Shown: piece by piece, positions 1 to 5,736 of the stretch
Numbering within the stretch: position 1 is the stretch's first letter
How the letters are laid out: each line of letters starts with the position of its first letter
DNA from: Acidimicrobiales bacterium
GTDB taxonomy: Bacteria > Actinomycetota > Acidimicrobiia > Acidimicrobiales > Acidimicrobilacustridaceae
Reading direction: 5' to 3'
DNA: 5,883 bases
NCBI GenBank assembly: GCA_023261915.1
Contig: JALRFT010000326.1
Location: 1 to 5,883, forward strand
The notes under the pieces: generated by a model
Databases searched by the model: none
What the model saw: the letters and a program-made list of their open reading frames with translations, nothing else
Told to the model about the DNA's origin: nothing
Position numbers and translations under genes: made by a program

Positions 1-298
1 CGGCCGCCGCCGCAGCACGAGCTGCTGCTGCCAGTCCGGCCGGGGTGAGGTCGGCCGTGTGGGCGAACCCGGTGGTCTCACCGACGACGACCCGGATACC
101 GGCACCACGATCACGCCCGGAGGTGAGTTCCTCCACCCGGCCATCATCGAGATAGGCGGACGAGGACGCCTTGTCCTCCACGAACACCTCGGCGAACTCG
201 CCTCCAGTGGACAGCGCCACCTTCAGGGTGTCGGCCACGACATCGGCACCGACGACCTCGGTCAGATCGGCTCCATGATTGCTCGAGGACTGATTCAT
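1..298 (-). CDS. TldD/PmbA-family metallopeptidase, N-terminal fragment (cut by window edge)
   Basis: Reading leftward from ATG at 298 gives 99 uninterrupted residues running off the left edge. Residues 33-81 match the N-terminal domain of TldD/PmbA proteins: an acidic strand (GEFAEVFVED, 33-42), then DDGRVEELTSGRDRGAGIRV (51-70) and GETTGFAHT (73-81). In this family the E. coli TldD-TldE (PmbA) pair forms a zinc protease that degrades unfolded peptides and matures microcin B17 and CcdA; actinobacterial genomes often carry two adjacent homologues. The HExxxH zinc motif, present in TldD and absent in TldE, would lie beyond the window, so catalytic versus partner subunit cannot be decided. The start is supported by a Shine-Dalgarno GGAGGG eight bases upstream. 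The gene is divergent from the thioesterase at 420. Family call is confident; subunit type is open. Confidence 0.88.
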   Translation of the reverse strand, partial: MNQSSSNHGADLTEVVGADVVADTLKVALSTGGEFAEVFVEDKASSSAYLDDGRVEELTSGRDRGAGIRVVVGETTGFAHTADLTPAGLAAAARAAAAA

Positions 299-312
299 GG
301 CGCTTTCCCTCC
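299..312 (-). promoter_or_regulatory. Shine-Dalgarno of the TldD-family gene
   Basis: On the minus strand GGAGGG (312-307) lies eight bases before the ATG at 298. It is a strong ribosome binding site and fixes the start of the partial gene. It contrasts with the neighbouring thioesterase, which has none. Confidence 0.75.
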
Positions 313-338
313 GTTGCTCACCACCGCTGCCTCTCGTC

Positions 339-365
339 ACGGTACCCCGGCGCCGAGGCGGGCAA
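339..365 (-). promoter_or_regulatory. Possible promoter for the TldD-family gene
   Basis: On the minus strand TTGCCC (365-360) and TACCGT (344-339) resemble -35 and -10 boxes, with a 15-base spacer, which is short. Transcription would begin near 332, leaving a leader of about 33 bases that contains the Shine-Dalgarno. This is motif matching only. Confidence 0.3.
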
Positions 366-383
366 CGATGCGGAAGGGGATGG

Positions 384-419
384 TTGGCTCGACCCCCCCG
401 GGAGTCATAGGGTGACGTC
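384..419 (+). promoter_or_regulatory. Candidate leaderless promoter of the FlK-like thioesterase
   Basis: TTGGCT (384-389), an 18-base spacer and TAGGGT (408-413) form a sigma70-type promoter, followed by exactly six bases and the GTG at 420. The expected transcription start therefore falls on the first base of the start codon. No convincing Shine-Dalgarno precedes the gene, and the frame is closed upstream by TAG at 408-410, so GTG 420 is the earliest possible start. Together these point to a leaderless mRNA, common in actinobacteria. Confidence 0.55.
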
Positions 420-797
420 GTGTCCGTAAGCGTCGGTCAGAGTGCGTCCCTCGAGTTGGAGATCTCCGAGGAAGACACCGCCATCGCCCTCCGATCGGGC
501 ACCCTCCCGGTTCTCGCCACCCCCCGCGTGGTGGCACTGGTTGAAGAGGTCTCCGTTGCCGCCGTGGGCGAGGCACTCGATGAGGGAACCACCACCGTCG
601 GCATGAAGGTGCAGCTCGACCACCTCGCCCCCACTGCGGTGGGCCGCACCGTGGTGGCAGAGTCCACAGTGGCCGAGGTGAAAGGCCGCCGAATCTGCTT
701 CGAGGTTTCAGTCACCGATGACCGGGGTCTCGTGGCGGTAGGCCGGGTCACCCGGGTCGTGGTCGACGTCGACCACTTCCTCGACAAGGCCCGCTGA
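420..797 (+). CDS. FlK-like hot-dog-fold acyl-CoA thioesterase
   Basis: This 125-residue protein has the size and pattern of single-domain hot-dog thioesterases related to fluoroacetyl-CoA thioesterase FlK. Residues 31-42 (VLATPRVVALVE) hold the helix with T34 and E42, and H68 sits in LDHLAPTAVG (66-75). The spacing T+8=E and E+26=H equals that of the FlK catalytic residues T42, E50 and H76 as I remember them. GRRICFEVSVTD (about 89-100) is the usual central strand. Such enzymes hydrolyse acyl-CoA thioesters in the cytoplasm, often as housekeeping. FlK uses Phe36 for fluoroacyl selectivity; the ungapped equivalent here is T28, so a fluoroacetate role is unlikely. Substrate is unknown. The start is the first possible codon after an in-frame stop and fits a leaderless transcript. 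It is convergent with the hydrolase, with 60 bases between stops. Confidence 0.85.
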   Translation: MSVSVGQSASLELEISEEDTAIALRSGTLPVLATPRVVALVEEVSVAAVGEALDEGTTTVGMKVQLDHLAPTAVGRTVVAESTVAEVKGRRICFEVSVTDDRGLVAVGRVTRVVVDVDHFLDKAR

Positions 798-857
798 ACC
801 TCCGTCCGCCATCGAACCAAGGCCCGGCCGGCGGAAGGGGTCGTACGGACTGCGGAT

Positions 858-1697
858 TCAGCCCTGGCGTACCTCGGTGAGAAACGACGACATTGCACCC
901 CACCATGCATCCGGCGCCTCGAACTGGGGGCTGTGCCCAGCATCGGGCAGCAGGGCGTAGCGGGCTCCGGGGATGGTGTTCGCCATCGCTTCCGACGCCG
1001 CAATGAACGGCACGTCTTGATCTCCGACGATGACGAGGGTCGGCACCGACAGTTCGGCGAGATCCGGCAATCGGCTCGGTGCCTGAGACATCTCGATGAG
1101 CATGGCGGCGAACATCTCCGCTGATGACCGTCGGGTCTTGGTGATACCCGTCTCGAAGTGTCCCGGCCGTTCGGCGCACACCCGCCGGTACGCCTCGGTG
1201 TCGAGGGGACCCGGTTCGGAGGCGGACGCCATCATGTCCGCAATGGCGTCAATGCCGAGGGTACGCACCGCCTGCACGCCAGCGTCGACCACGGCCGGAT
1301 CAACATCGAGCTGCCCGTGATGGGTGTCCATGAGGATGAGTCCGACGAGGCGGTCGGGAGATTGCAGCGCAAGCGTCTGGGCGACCATGCCGCCCATGGA
1401 GTGCCCGAGCAGCACGAACTGGTCCCAACCAAGCAGATCGGCGATGGCGAGCATGTCGGCCGCCATGAGGTCGAAGGAATAGTCGTCCTCACTTCCCGGC
1501 TTGGCCGAGTCACCGTGCCCACGGTGGTCGGGGGCCACCACGTGATGTCCGAGATCGGCGAGGGGCTCGAGCCAATCGGCGAAGTCTTCCTTGGCGCCCG
1601 TCCAGCCGTGCACCAACAGCAAGGGGTGACCCCCCTCACCGGCCTCAAGGGCGGCGAAGGTGAGTCCGTTCGCTTCGAAGGTTCTCTCCCGGGTCAT
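858..1697 (-). CDS. Alpha/beta-fold hydrolase (serine nucleophile)
   Basis: A 279-residue cytoplasmic alpha/beta hydrolase with a complete triad: oxyanion HGW (30-32), DHRGHGDS (57-64), nucleophile elbow GHSMGG with S100 (98-103), acid D228 in GDQD (225-228), and H255 in GHSPQFEAP (254-262). Residues about 125-205 form the cap. It would hydrolyse a small ester, lactone or C-C bond; the sequence does not name a substrate. Serine rather than aspartate at the elbow argues against a dehalogenase. I chose ATG 1697 because the following MTRERTFEANGL is a typical family start and TATCGT lies exactly six bases upstream. An in-frame GTG at 1748 would add 17 residues of no recognisable character, starting two bases after the upstream stop at 1751. 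The gene follows the LppX-like gene on the same strand with a 53-base gap, so it could be cotranscribed as well as have its own promoter. Confidence 0.87.
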   Translation of the reverse strand: MTRERTFEANGLTFAALEAGEGGHPLLLVHGWTGAKEDFADWLEPLADLGHHVVAPDHRGHGDSAKPGSEDDYSFDLMAADMLAIADLLGWDQFVLLGHSMGGMVAQTLALQSPDRLVGLILMDTHHGQLDVDPAVVDAGVQAVRTLGIDAIADMMASASEPGPLDTEAYRRVCAERPGHFETGITKTRRSSAEMFAAMLIEMSQAPSRLPDLAELSVPTLVIVGDQDVPFIAASEAMANTIPGARYALLPDAGHSPQFEAPDAWWGAMSSFLTEVRQG

Positions 1698-1731
1698 GCC
1701 GAGACGATACCCGCCCGGTTCGGACGTCACC
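1698..1731 (-). promoter_or_regulatory. Candidate leaderless promoter of the alpha/beta hydrolase
   Basis: On the minus strand TATCGT (1709-1704) is followed by six bases and ATG 1697, the same geometry as at 408-420. A weak -35, GGTGAC (1731-1726), lies 16 bases upstream. There is no good Shine-Dalgarno for this ATG. The -35 is poor, so the box and the spacing are the main support. Confidence 0.42.
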
Positions 1732-1750
1732 CGGCGAACGCCCACCACCG

Positions 1751-2620
1751 TCAGTTGCCCGACACCTCTGGAGCCTGGCGGACATCGGCAGCGGCCGGGA
1801 CGGTCACCGTGACTGGCTGGCGAGGTCGGATCACCTCGAGACGCACGACGGCACGGCCGGCTCCGGTTACGCCGGTGGGCAGGGCAACGGCCTCGATCGC
1901 CCGCACGAGTGGCTCGTCATCGACCCACACCACAAGGCCCCCTTCGAACTGCACCCCGGGCCCCATTCCGACGGACGGCGCGTTGGCGAGGCGGACCCGA
2001 TGCCGTCGCACCGCTCCGCCGTCGAATACGTCGGCGACACCGCCATCAGCCGCCGCCGCTGTGGTGAGCACCGTGAGCAGACCGGAGAGAACTGGGGGAC
2101 CCTGATCGGAACCGGCCTCGACCGCGGTTCTCCACCATTGGCCATCGTCACTCCCGGCGCTGCTCCCCAGTCCCGGGGCACGGAGGTAGACGGCGTCGGG
2201 CACCACGACCACCTCCACGGTGGTCACTTCGCCCGTCCCACCTGCGGTCCACTGACGCAGCACCAACGACGCCGCCCGACGACCCAGGTCCACGTCACCC
2301 GAGATCTCGCTCAACGGGGAGGTCACCCCATCGTTGAGGAGCGACACGGTGAGCCGCAGACCGGTGCTCCCAAGCGCCAGGGTGTTCGACGCTGCCTCGT
2401 GTATTCGTTGTGGATCTCCATCGATGGGTGTCGCACTGACACCAGTGTCACTGAAGACGTCGGCTACTGAAGATCCGACTGATGGAGGGGTCATGGCATC
2501 AGAAGCGGGATCGGACCCGCCCGATGGCCGTGGGGCGTCAGGGTTTCTCGGAACACCGACCCACAGCACCCCCGGGACGACGATCACCAGCGCGATTCCT
2601 GCCATGCGACGAGCGATCAC
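1751..2620 (-). CDS. Membrane-anchored extracytoplasmic protein, LppX/LprG-like fold suspected
   Basis: The 289-residue product starts at GTG 2620, fixed by a strong GGAGGAG four bases upstream; a longer frame to 2713 exists but lacks such support. Residues 2-5 (IARR) and a hydrophobic stretch 7-23 form a signal anchor or signal peptide, followed by a Pro/Ser/Asp-rich linker (about 24-52) and an outward-facing domain (about 53-280). The domain has a strand pattern like the actinobacterial LppX/LprG/LprA family, lipid-binding proteins related to LolA: SGDVDLGRR (107-115), VPDAVYLRAP (140-149), W162-W163, then a late HRVRLANA strand. Unlike that family the protein has no cysteine at all, so it cannot be a lipoprotein of the usual kind. 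The family call rests on general pattern and is uncertain; an unassigned secreted protein is the safe reading. It is divergent from the membrane protein at 2760 and upstream of the hydrolase. Confidence 0.7.
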   Translation of the reverse strand: MIARRMAGIALVIVVPGVLWVGVPRNPDAPRPSGGSDPASDAMTPPSVGSSVADVFSDTGVSATPIDGDPQRIHEAASNTLALGSTGLRLTVSLLNDGVTSPLSEISGDVDLGRRAASLVLRQWTAGGTGEVTTVEVVVVPDAVYLRAPGLGSSAGSDDGQWWRTAVEAGSDQGPPVLSGLLTVLTTAAAADGGVADVFDGGAVRRHRVRLANAPSVGMGPGVQFEGGLVVWVDDEPLVRAIEAVALPTGVTGAGRAVVRLEVIRPRQPVTVTVPAAADVRQAPEVSGN

Positions 2621-2632
2621 TGCTCCTCCTCG
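2621..2632 (-). promoter_or_regulatory. Shine-Dalgarno deciding the GTG 2620 start
   Basis: The minus strand reads GAGGAGGAGCA directly before GTG at 2620, an excellent match to the anti-Shine-Dalgarno with four to seven bases of spacing. It favours this start over upstream GTG codons and over the ATG at 2605, which is too far away. Confidence 0.72.
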
Positions 2633-2705
2633 GCCATAGGGTGGGGCGGGCCGGGGAGCCGAAAGCGGGAACGGTAACGGGGCGACAGCGAGACCGCTGG
2701 CGGAA
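2621..2705. promoter_or_regulatory. Divergent intergenic region with small inverted repeat
   Basis: This stretch lies between divergent genes and must hold the promoter of the leftward gene. A minus-strand TACCGT (2676-2671) is a possible -10 box, with no clear -35. CAGCG-AGAC-CGCTG (2686-2699) is a perfect five-base inverted repeat with a four-base centre, placed just upstream of that box, where an operator could sit. The short arms make chance likely in DNA of this composition. Confidence 0.3.
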
Positions 2706-2747
2706 TTGACCACTGACCACCCGCCGTGGTCATACAGCCCGCACCAC

Positions 2748-2759
2748 TACCCTCGCGGC
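2748..2759 (+). promoter_or_regulatory. Candidate -10 box for a leaderless start at GTG 2760
   Basis: TACCCT (2748-2753) is followed by six bases and GTG 2760. No -35 of TTGAC type is seen 16-19 bases upstream. The match in geometry to the other two candidate leaderless starts is the reason for calling it. Confidence 0.4.
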
Positions 2760-3755
2760 GTGCGCCCTGATGACTCCGCAACCATTCCGGCACGCCCCCG
2801 GCGCCGCTGGTTGCTGTGGGTGAGGATTGTCGTCAGTGCGGTCGTCCTCGCACTCATCATCATCCGGGTCCCCGATTTCGACTGGTCGGGTCTGGTCCCA
2901 TCCTGGGGTGTGAGCAACACCCTGTGGCTGGCGCTCGCCGCGGCGATCACCTTGGTGGGGTTCGCCCTGTCCACGTTGCGCTGGCAGACGGTCATGACTG
3001 CCATGGGCATGCGTCCCACTCCGCTCCACCGACTGTTCGGCCACTACGTCGCCGGACAGTTCGTCTCCAACGTTCTACCCACCACTATTGGCGGGGACGT
3101 GGTGCGGGTGTCGCGCCTCAGTCAGGAGCCACAAGATCCCGCCGACGCTTTCGCCTCCGTCGTCATTGAACGACTGACCGGTTGGTTAGTGCTGCCGCTC
3201 ATCACCATCGTCGGGTTCACCGTCGACCCGTCGCTGCGAGACCTCGGCACCGCCACGACACTGGCACTCGCTATTGCCGGGGGCACTCTGGTGCTGCTCT
3301 TCGTGATCCTTGTCTTGGCGAACCACCCGCGGGCTTTGGGTCGCTTCGCGCAACGAGAAGGCTGGCGGCGGTTCGCTGGTGCCGTTCACACCGGAGTGGA
3401 CCGTCTACGACGCCGACCGGTGGCTGCGCTGTGGGTGGTGGTGGCCGGACTCGCCTACCAAGGGTCCATGGTGCTGGCGGCGGCGGCGGCAGCGGCCGCG
3501 CTTGAGATCCCCAACGTCGGGGTGACCGTCCTTGCGGCGTTCCTGCCGGCCGTGCTCATCACCCAGGTTTTGCCGATCAGCATCTCAGGCCTCGGCGTAC
3601 GCGAGGGCGCCTTCGTGCTGTTCCTCACTCCCCTCGGTGTCCCCACCGAACAGGCAGTGGCGCTCGGCCTCCTGCTGTATGCCCTGAATCTCGTCATGAG
3701 CCTCATTGGGGCACCGGCCTTCGCCATGGGCAGCCGCCGTAACGCCGTGGTCTGA
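2760..3755 (+). CDS. Lysylphosphatidylglycerol-synthase TM / flippase-like integral membrane protein (PF03706 type)
   Basis: From GTG 2760 the product has 331 residues, mostly hydrophobic, with about seven to eight membrane segments. Numbering from the alternative TTG start at 2706 (subtract 18 for GTG 2760), segments lie near 36-55, 73-91, 159-173, 184-205, 239-265, 271-293, 300-312 and 317-341. Family motifs are clear: TLRW (90-93), GQFVSNVLPTTIGGDVVR (117-134), ERLTG (155-159) and the late ISGLGVREG (293-301). This family includes the MprF flippase domain, archaeal AglD and HpnL, which move or bind lipids in the cytoplasmic membrane; a specific lipid cannot be read here. No aminoacyl-transferase domain follows, so it is not MprF itself. 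A run of eight alanines (258-265) lies in a membrane segment. The start is uncertain: TTG 2706 adds 18 residues without family character. It is 99 bases upstream of dxs, same strand, possibly cotranscribed. Confidence 0.85.
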   Translation: MRPDDSATIPARPRRRWLLWVRIVVSAVVLALIIIRVPDFDWSGLVPSWGVSNTLWLALAAAITLVGFALSTLRWQTVMTAMGMRPTPLHRLFGHYVAGQFVSNVLPTTIGGDVVRVSRLSQEPQDPADAFASVVIERLTGWLVLPLITIVGFTVDPSLRDLGTATTLALAIAGGTLVLLFVILVLANHPRALGRFAQREGWRRFAGAVHTGVDRLRRRPVAALWVVVAGLAYQGSMVLAAAAAAAALEIPNVGVTVLAAFLPAVLITQVLPISISGLGVREGAFVLFLTPLGVPTEQAVALGLLLYALNLVMSLIGAPAFAMGSRRNAVV

Positions 3756-3777
3756 ATCCTCCAAGCCCGACGTCGTA

Positions 3778-3854
3778 GGTGGGGGTGTCGTTGGGTAGCG
3801 TTGAGGGGGTAGATCCCCCACGATGGCCCATCCCCCGACCCGGCGGCCCCCACC
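3778..3854 (+). promoter_or_regulatory. dxs leader with competing G-run/C-run pairings
   Basis: GGTGGGGG (3778-3785) is the perfect eight-base reverse complement of CCCCCACC (3847-3854), the bases immediately before the dxs ATG. GGGGG (3805-3809) can pair with CCCCC (3815-3819) over a five-base loop, and the first G run can instead pair with CCCCCAC (3815-3821). These options are mutually exclusive in part, so a read-through transcript could hide or free the dxs start. TAGCGT (3796-3801) could be a -10 box; a transcript from it would begin near 3808 and lack the first G run. There is no T tract, so this is not a standard terminator for the upstream gene. Regulation is inferred from pairing only. 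Confidence 0.4.
3815..3851 (-). other. Putative G-quadruplex motif on the dxs template strand
   Basis: On the minus strand five runs of three or more G (lengths 5, 3, 5, 3, 5) are separated by loops of 5, 2, 2 and 7 bases, which satisfies the usual G3+N1-7 rule. It ends four bases before the dxs ATG at 3855. The complementary C-rich strand is the mRNA-like strand. Folding is not shown by sequence alone. Confidence 0.5.
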
Positions 3855-3858
3855 ATGA
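3823..3858 (+). CDS. Candidate 11-residue leader peptide overlapping the dxs start (ATGA)
   Basis: ATG at 3823 opens a frame reading MAHPPTRRPPP and ending in TGA at 3856-3858. That stop overlaps the dxs ATG (3855-3857) as ATGA, the classic arrangement for termination-reinitiation. The peptide ends in three prolines before the stop; PPP is a known ribosome-stalling motif relieved by EF-P. dxs has no purine-rich Shine-Dalgarno, so coupling would explain how its start is reached. Against this, initiation at 3823 is only weakly supported: AGGGGG (3804-3809) is 13 bases away and partly in a hairpin, and C-rich DNA makes proline codons by chance. Translation is a hypothesis. Confidence 0.28.
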   Translation: MAHPPTRRPPP

Positions 3859-5729
3859 CCCGAATCCTTGACACCATCACCTGCCCCGCCGACCTCCGGC
3901 GACTCAGCCAGACCCAGCTTGAACAGTTGGCGTCAGAGATCCGGCAGCTGATCGTCGAGTCGGTGACCACCCATGGCGGTCACCTCGGTTCGAATCTCGG
4001 CGTCGTTGAGCTCACCCTCGCCATCCACCGGGTGTTTGATTCACCACGAGACATCCTCTTGTGGGATACGGGCCATCAGGCCTACGTCCACAAGATGGTG
4101 ACCGGCCGGGCCGACGACTTCGCCAGCTTGCGGGAAGCCGGCGGCCTGTCGGGTTATCCGAGCCGGGCCGAATCCGAACACGACTGGGTGGAGAACAGCC
4201 ACGCCTCCACCATCCTCTCCTACGCCCACGGTCTCGCCACCGCCCAAGCCTCCTCCGCCGTCGGCGAGGGACGCCGAGTGGTCGCCGTCATCGGTGACGG
4301 TTCGCTCACCGGTGGCATGGCCTTCGAAGGCCTCAACAACATCGGGCACTCTGGCCGAGACTGCATCATCATCCTCAACGACAATGGACGGTCGTATGCC
4401 CCGACCGTGTCACGTCTCGGGGAGACCCTGACGCGCATCCGGTCCAACCCGGTGTACATGCGCCGCCAAGCCCGACTCGAGCGCCTGCTCCAGGACGTCC
4501 CGCTCGTCGGCCCGCAACTCGAACGTGGTCTCGACGCCACGAAGGCGGCGCTGCGGGAGATGTGGCAGCCACCGGCCTTCTTTGAGACCTTGGGTGTCCG
4601 CTACACCGGTCCTTTCGATGGCCACGACATCCCTGCCCTCGAAGAGGCCATGCGTAATGCCGCGGCCATGGGTGGCCCGCAGGTCATCCACGTCCTGACC
4701 CACAAGGGCCGCGGCTACGCCCCGGCGGAAAACGATCCGGTGAAGCGTCTCCACGACACGTCGGAGGCCAAGCCGGGTTCTTACACGGCAGCGTTCACCG
4801 ACGCTCTCATCGAAGTGGCCGAGGAGCATCCCGAGGTCGTGGCGATTACTGCCGCCATGCCCGACTCCACCGGGTTGCTGCCGTTCAAGGCCCGGTTCCC
4901 CGATCGGGTCCTCGACGTCGGCATCGCCGAACAACACGCCGTGACCGCCGCAGCGGGCATGGCCATGGGTGGCTTGCGACCCATCGTTGCGGTGTACTCC
5001 ACCTTCCTCACTCGGGCCATCGACCAGGTGAACCTCGACGTCGGGCTCCACCGCCTGCCCGTCATCTTCTGTCTGGACCGCGCCGGTGTTACCGGCGACG
5101 ACGGTCCGTCCCATCACGGCATCCTCGACATGGTGCTGTTGACCAAGGTGCCCGGGATGACCGTGTTCGCACCCAGCTCCTACCAGGAACTCAGCGTCAT
5201 GCTGCGAGACGCCATGGACATCACCGACGGCCCCGTCGCCATCCGTTGGGCCAAGACCGCCGCCCGTCAGGCCGGTCCCGATGAGGTTGGTTCGGGCCTC
5301 TCCGCCCGCCAGCTCCGTGCGGGCACCGATCTGTGCATCATCTCGGTCGGCAAGATGCTCGATGCTGCCGAAGCGGCAGCCGACCAGCTCGAGGCTGACG
5401 GCGTGTCAGTCACCTTGTGGGACGCCCGAGTGGTCAAGCCACTCGACGAGGTCATGCTCGCTGACGCCGCCCGTCACCCCCACGTCCTCACCGTGGAGGA
5501 CGGACTGCGCAGTGGCGGGGTAGGTGCGGCAATCGCCGACGAGGTGTCCGAACTCTCCCTCGGCGCACCCGAACCTCCTCGGGTGCGGGTGCTCGGCATC
5601 CCCGACGCGTTCCTGCCGCACGGCAAACCTGATGCCATCCTTGCTGAGGTGGGTCTCGATGCGGCGGGGATCACGGCCTCAGCGTTGAGCCTTCTCGCCG
5701 CCGAGCAACTCGACACTCCGCCACTCTGA
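3855..5729 (+). CDS. dxs: 1-deoxy-D-xylulose-5-phosphate synthase
   Basis: Dxs condenses pyruvate with glyceraldehyde 3-phosphate to 1-deoxy-D-xylulose 5-phosphate, the first step of the MEP isoprenoid pathway and also a source for thiamine and pyridoxal; it is a cytoplasmic, thiamine-diphosphate-dependent dimer. The 624 residues are about full family length. The N-terminal domain has GGHLGSNLG with H43, WDTGHQAYVHK (70-80) and the thiamine/Mg motif GDGSLTGG to LNDN (147-177). NDNGRSYAPT (175-184) is the actinobacterial form of the loop. The central transketolase-like domain has DVGIAEQHAVT with catalytic E359, R387, and LDRAGVTGDDGPSHHG with R409, D416 and H420; all sit at a constant offset of 11 from E. 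coli E370, R398, R420, D427 and H431. The C-terminal domain spans about 490-615. The linker after LHDT (299-302) seems shorter than in relatives I recall. ATG 3855 suits the family start but lacks a Shine-Dalgarno. Confidence 0.97.
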   Translation: MTRILDTITCPADLRRLSQTQLEQLASEIRQLIVESVTTHGGHLGSNLGVVELTLAIHRVFDSPRDILLWDTGHQAYVHKMVTGRADDFASLREAGGLSGYPSRAESEHDWVENSHASTILSYAHGLATAQASSAVGEGRRVVAVIGDGSLTGGMAFEGLNNIGHSGRDCIIILNDNGRSYAPTVSRLGETLTRIRSNPVYMRRQARLERLLQDVPLVGPQLERGLDATKAALREMWQPPAFFETLGVRYTGPFDGHDIPALEEAMRNAAAMGGPQVIHVLTHKGRGYAPAENDPVKRLHDTSEAKPGSYTAAFTDALIEVAEEHPEVVAITAAMPDSTGLLPFKARFPDRVLDVGIAEQHAVTAAAGMAMGGLRPIVAVYSTFLTRAIDQVNLDVGLHRLPVIFCLDRAGVTGDDGPSHHGILDMVLLTKVPGMTVFAPSSYQELSVMLRDAMDITDGPVAIRWAKTAARQAGPDEVGSGLSARQLRAGTDLCIISVGKMLDAAEAAADQLEADGVSVTLWDARVVKPLDEVMLADAARHPHVLTVEDGLRSGGVGAAIADEVSELSLGAPEPPRVRVLGIPDAFLPHGKPDAILAEVGLDAAGITASALSLLAAEQLDTPPL

Positions 5730-5736
5730 GCGCCAA

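Noticed and set aside
59..415. Plus-strand open frame over the left edge
   Set aside because: The opposite strand encodes the well-matching TldD N-terminus with a Shine-Dalgarno, so this is its shadow.
805..835. Possible terminator between the convergent thioesterase and hydrolase (TCCGCC/GGCGGA)
   Set aside because: The stem is only six bases with a 19-base loop and no T tract. The 60-base gap shows nothing better.
420..1697. A fluoroacetate or organohalide degradation pair (FlK-like thioesterase plus hydrolase)
   Set aside because: The hydrolase nucleophile is serine (GHSMGG), not the aspartate of dehalogenases. The thioesterase lacks the Phe at the FlK selectivity position, and the two genes are convergent, not cotranscribed.
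1158..2105. Plus-strand open frame of 315 codons opposite the hydrolase and the LppX-like gene
   Set aside because: It lies antisense to two genes with clear features, spans their junction, and its translation has no recognisable domain and low-complexity Arg/Thr/Pro content typical of shadow frames in high-GC DNA.
3477..3500. GCG-rich triplet run encoding eight alanines
   Set aside because: The codons are mixed (GCG, GCA, GCC), and poly-alanine is common in membrane helices of high-GC organisms. It is not evidence of a phase-variable repeat.
3805..3819. GGGGG-TAGAT-CCCCC as an intrinsic terminator of the membrane-protein gene
   Set aside because: It has a five-base stem and is followed by CACGATGG instead of a T tract. 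It fits better as part of the dxs leader.
4410..5117. Minus-strand open frame of 235 codons inside dxs
   Set aside because: It is fully antisense to conserved dxs coding sequence and has no family character.
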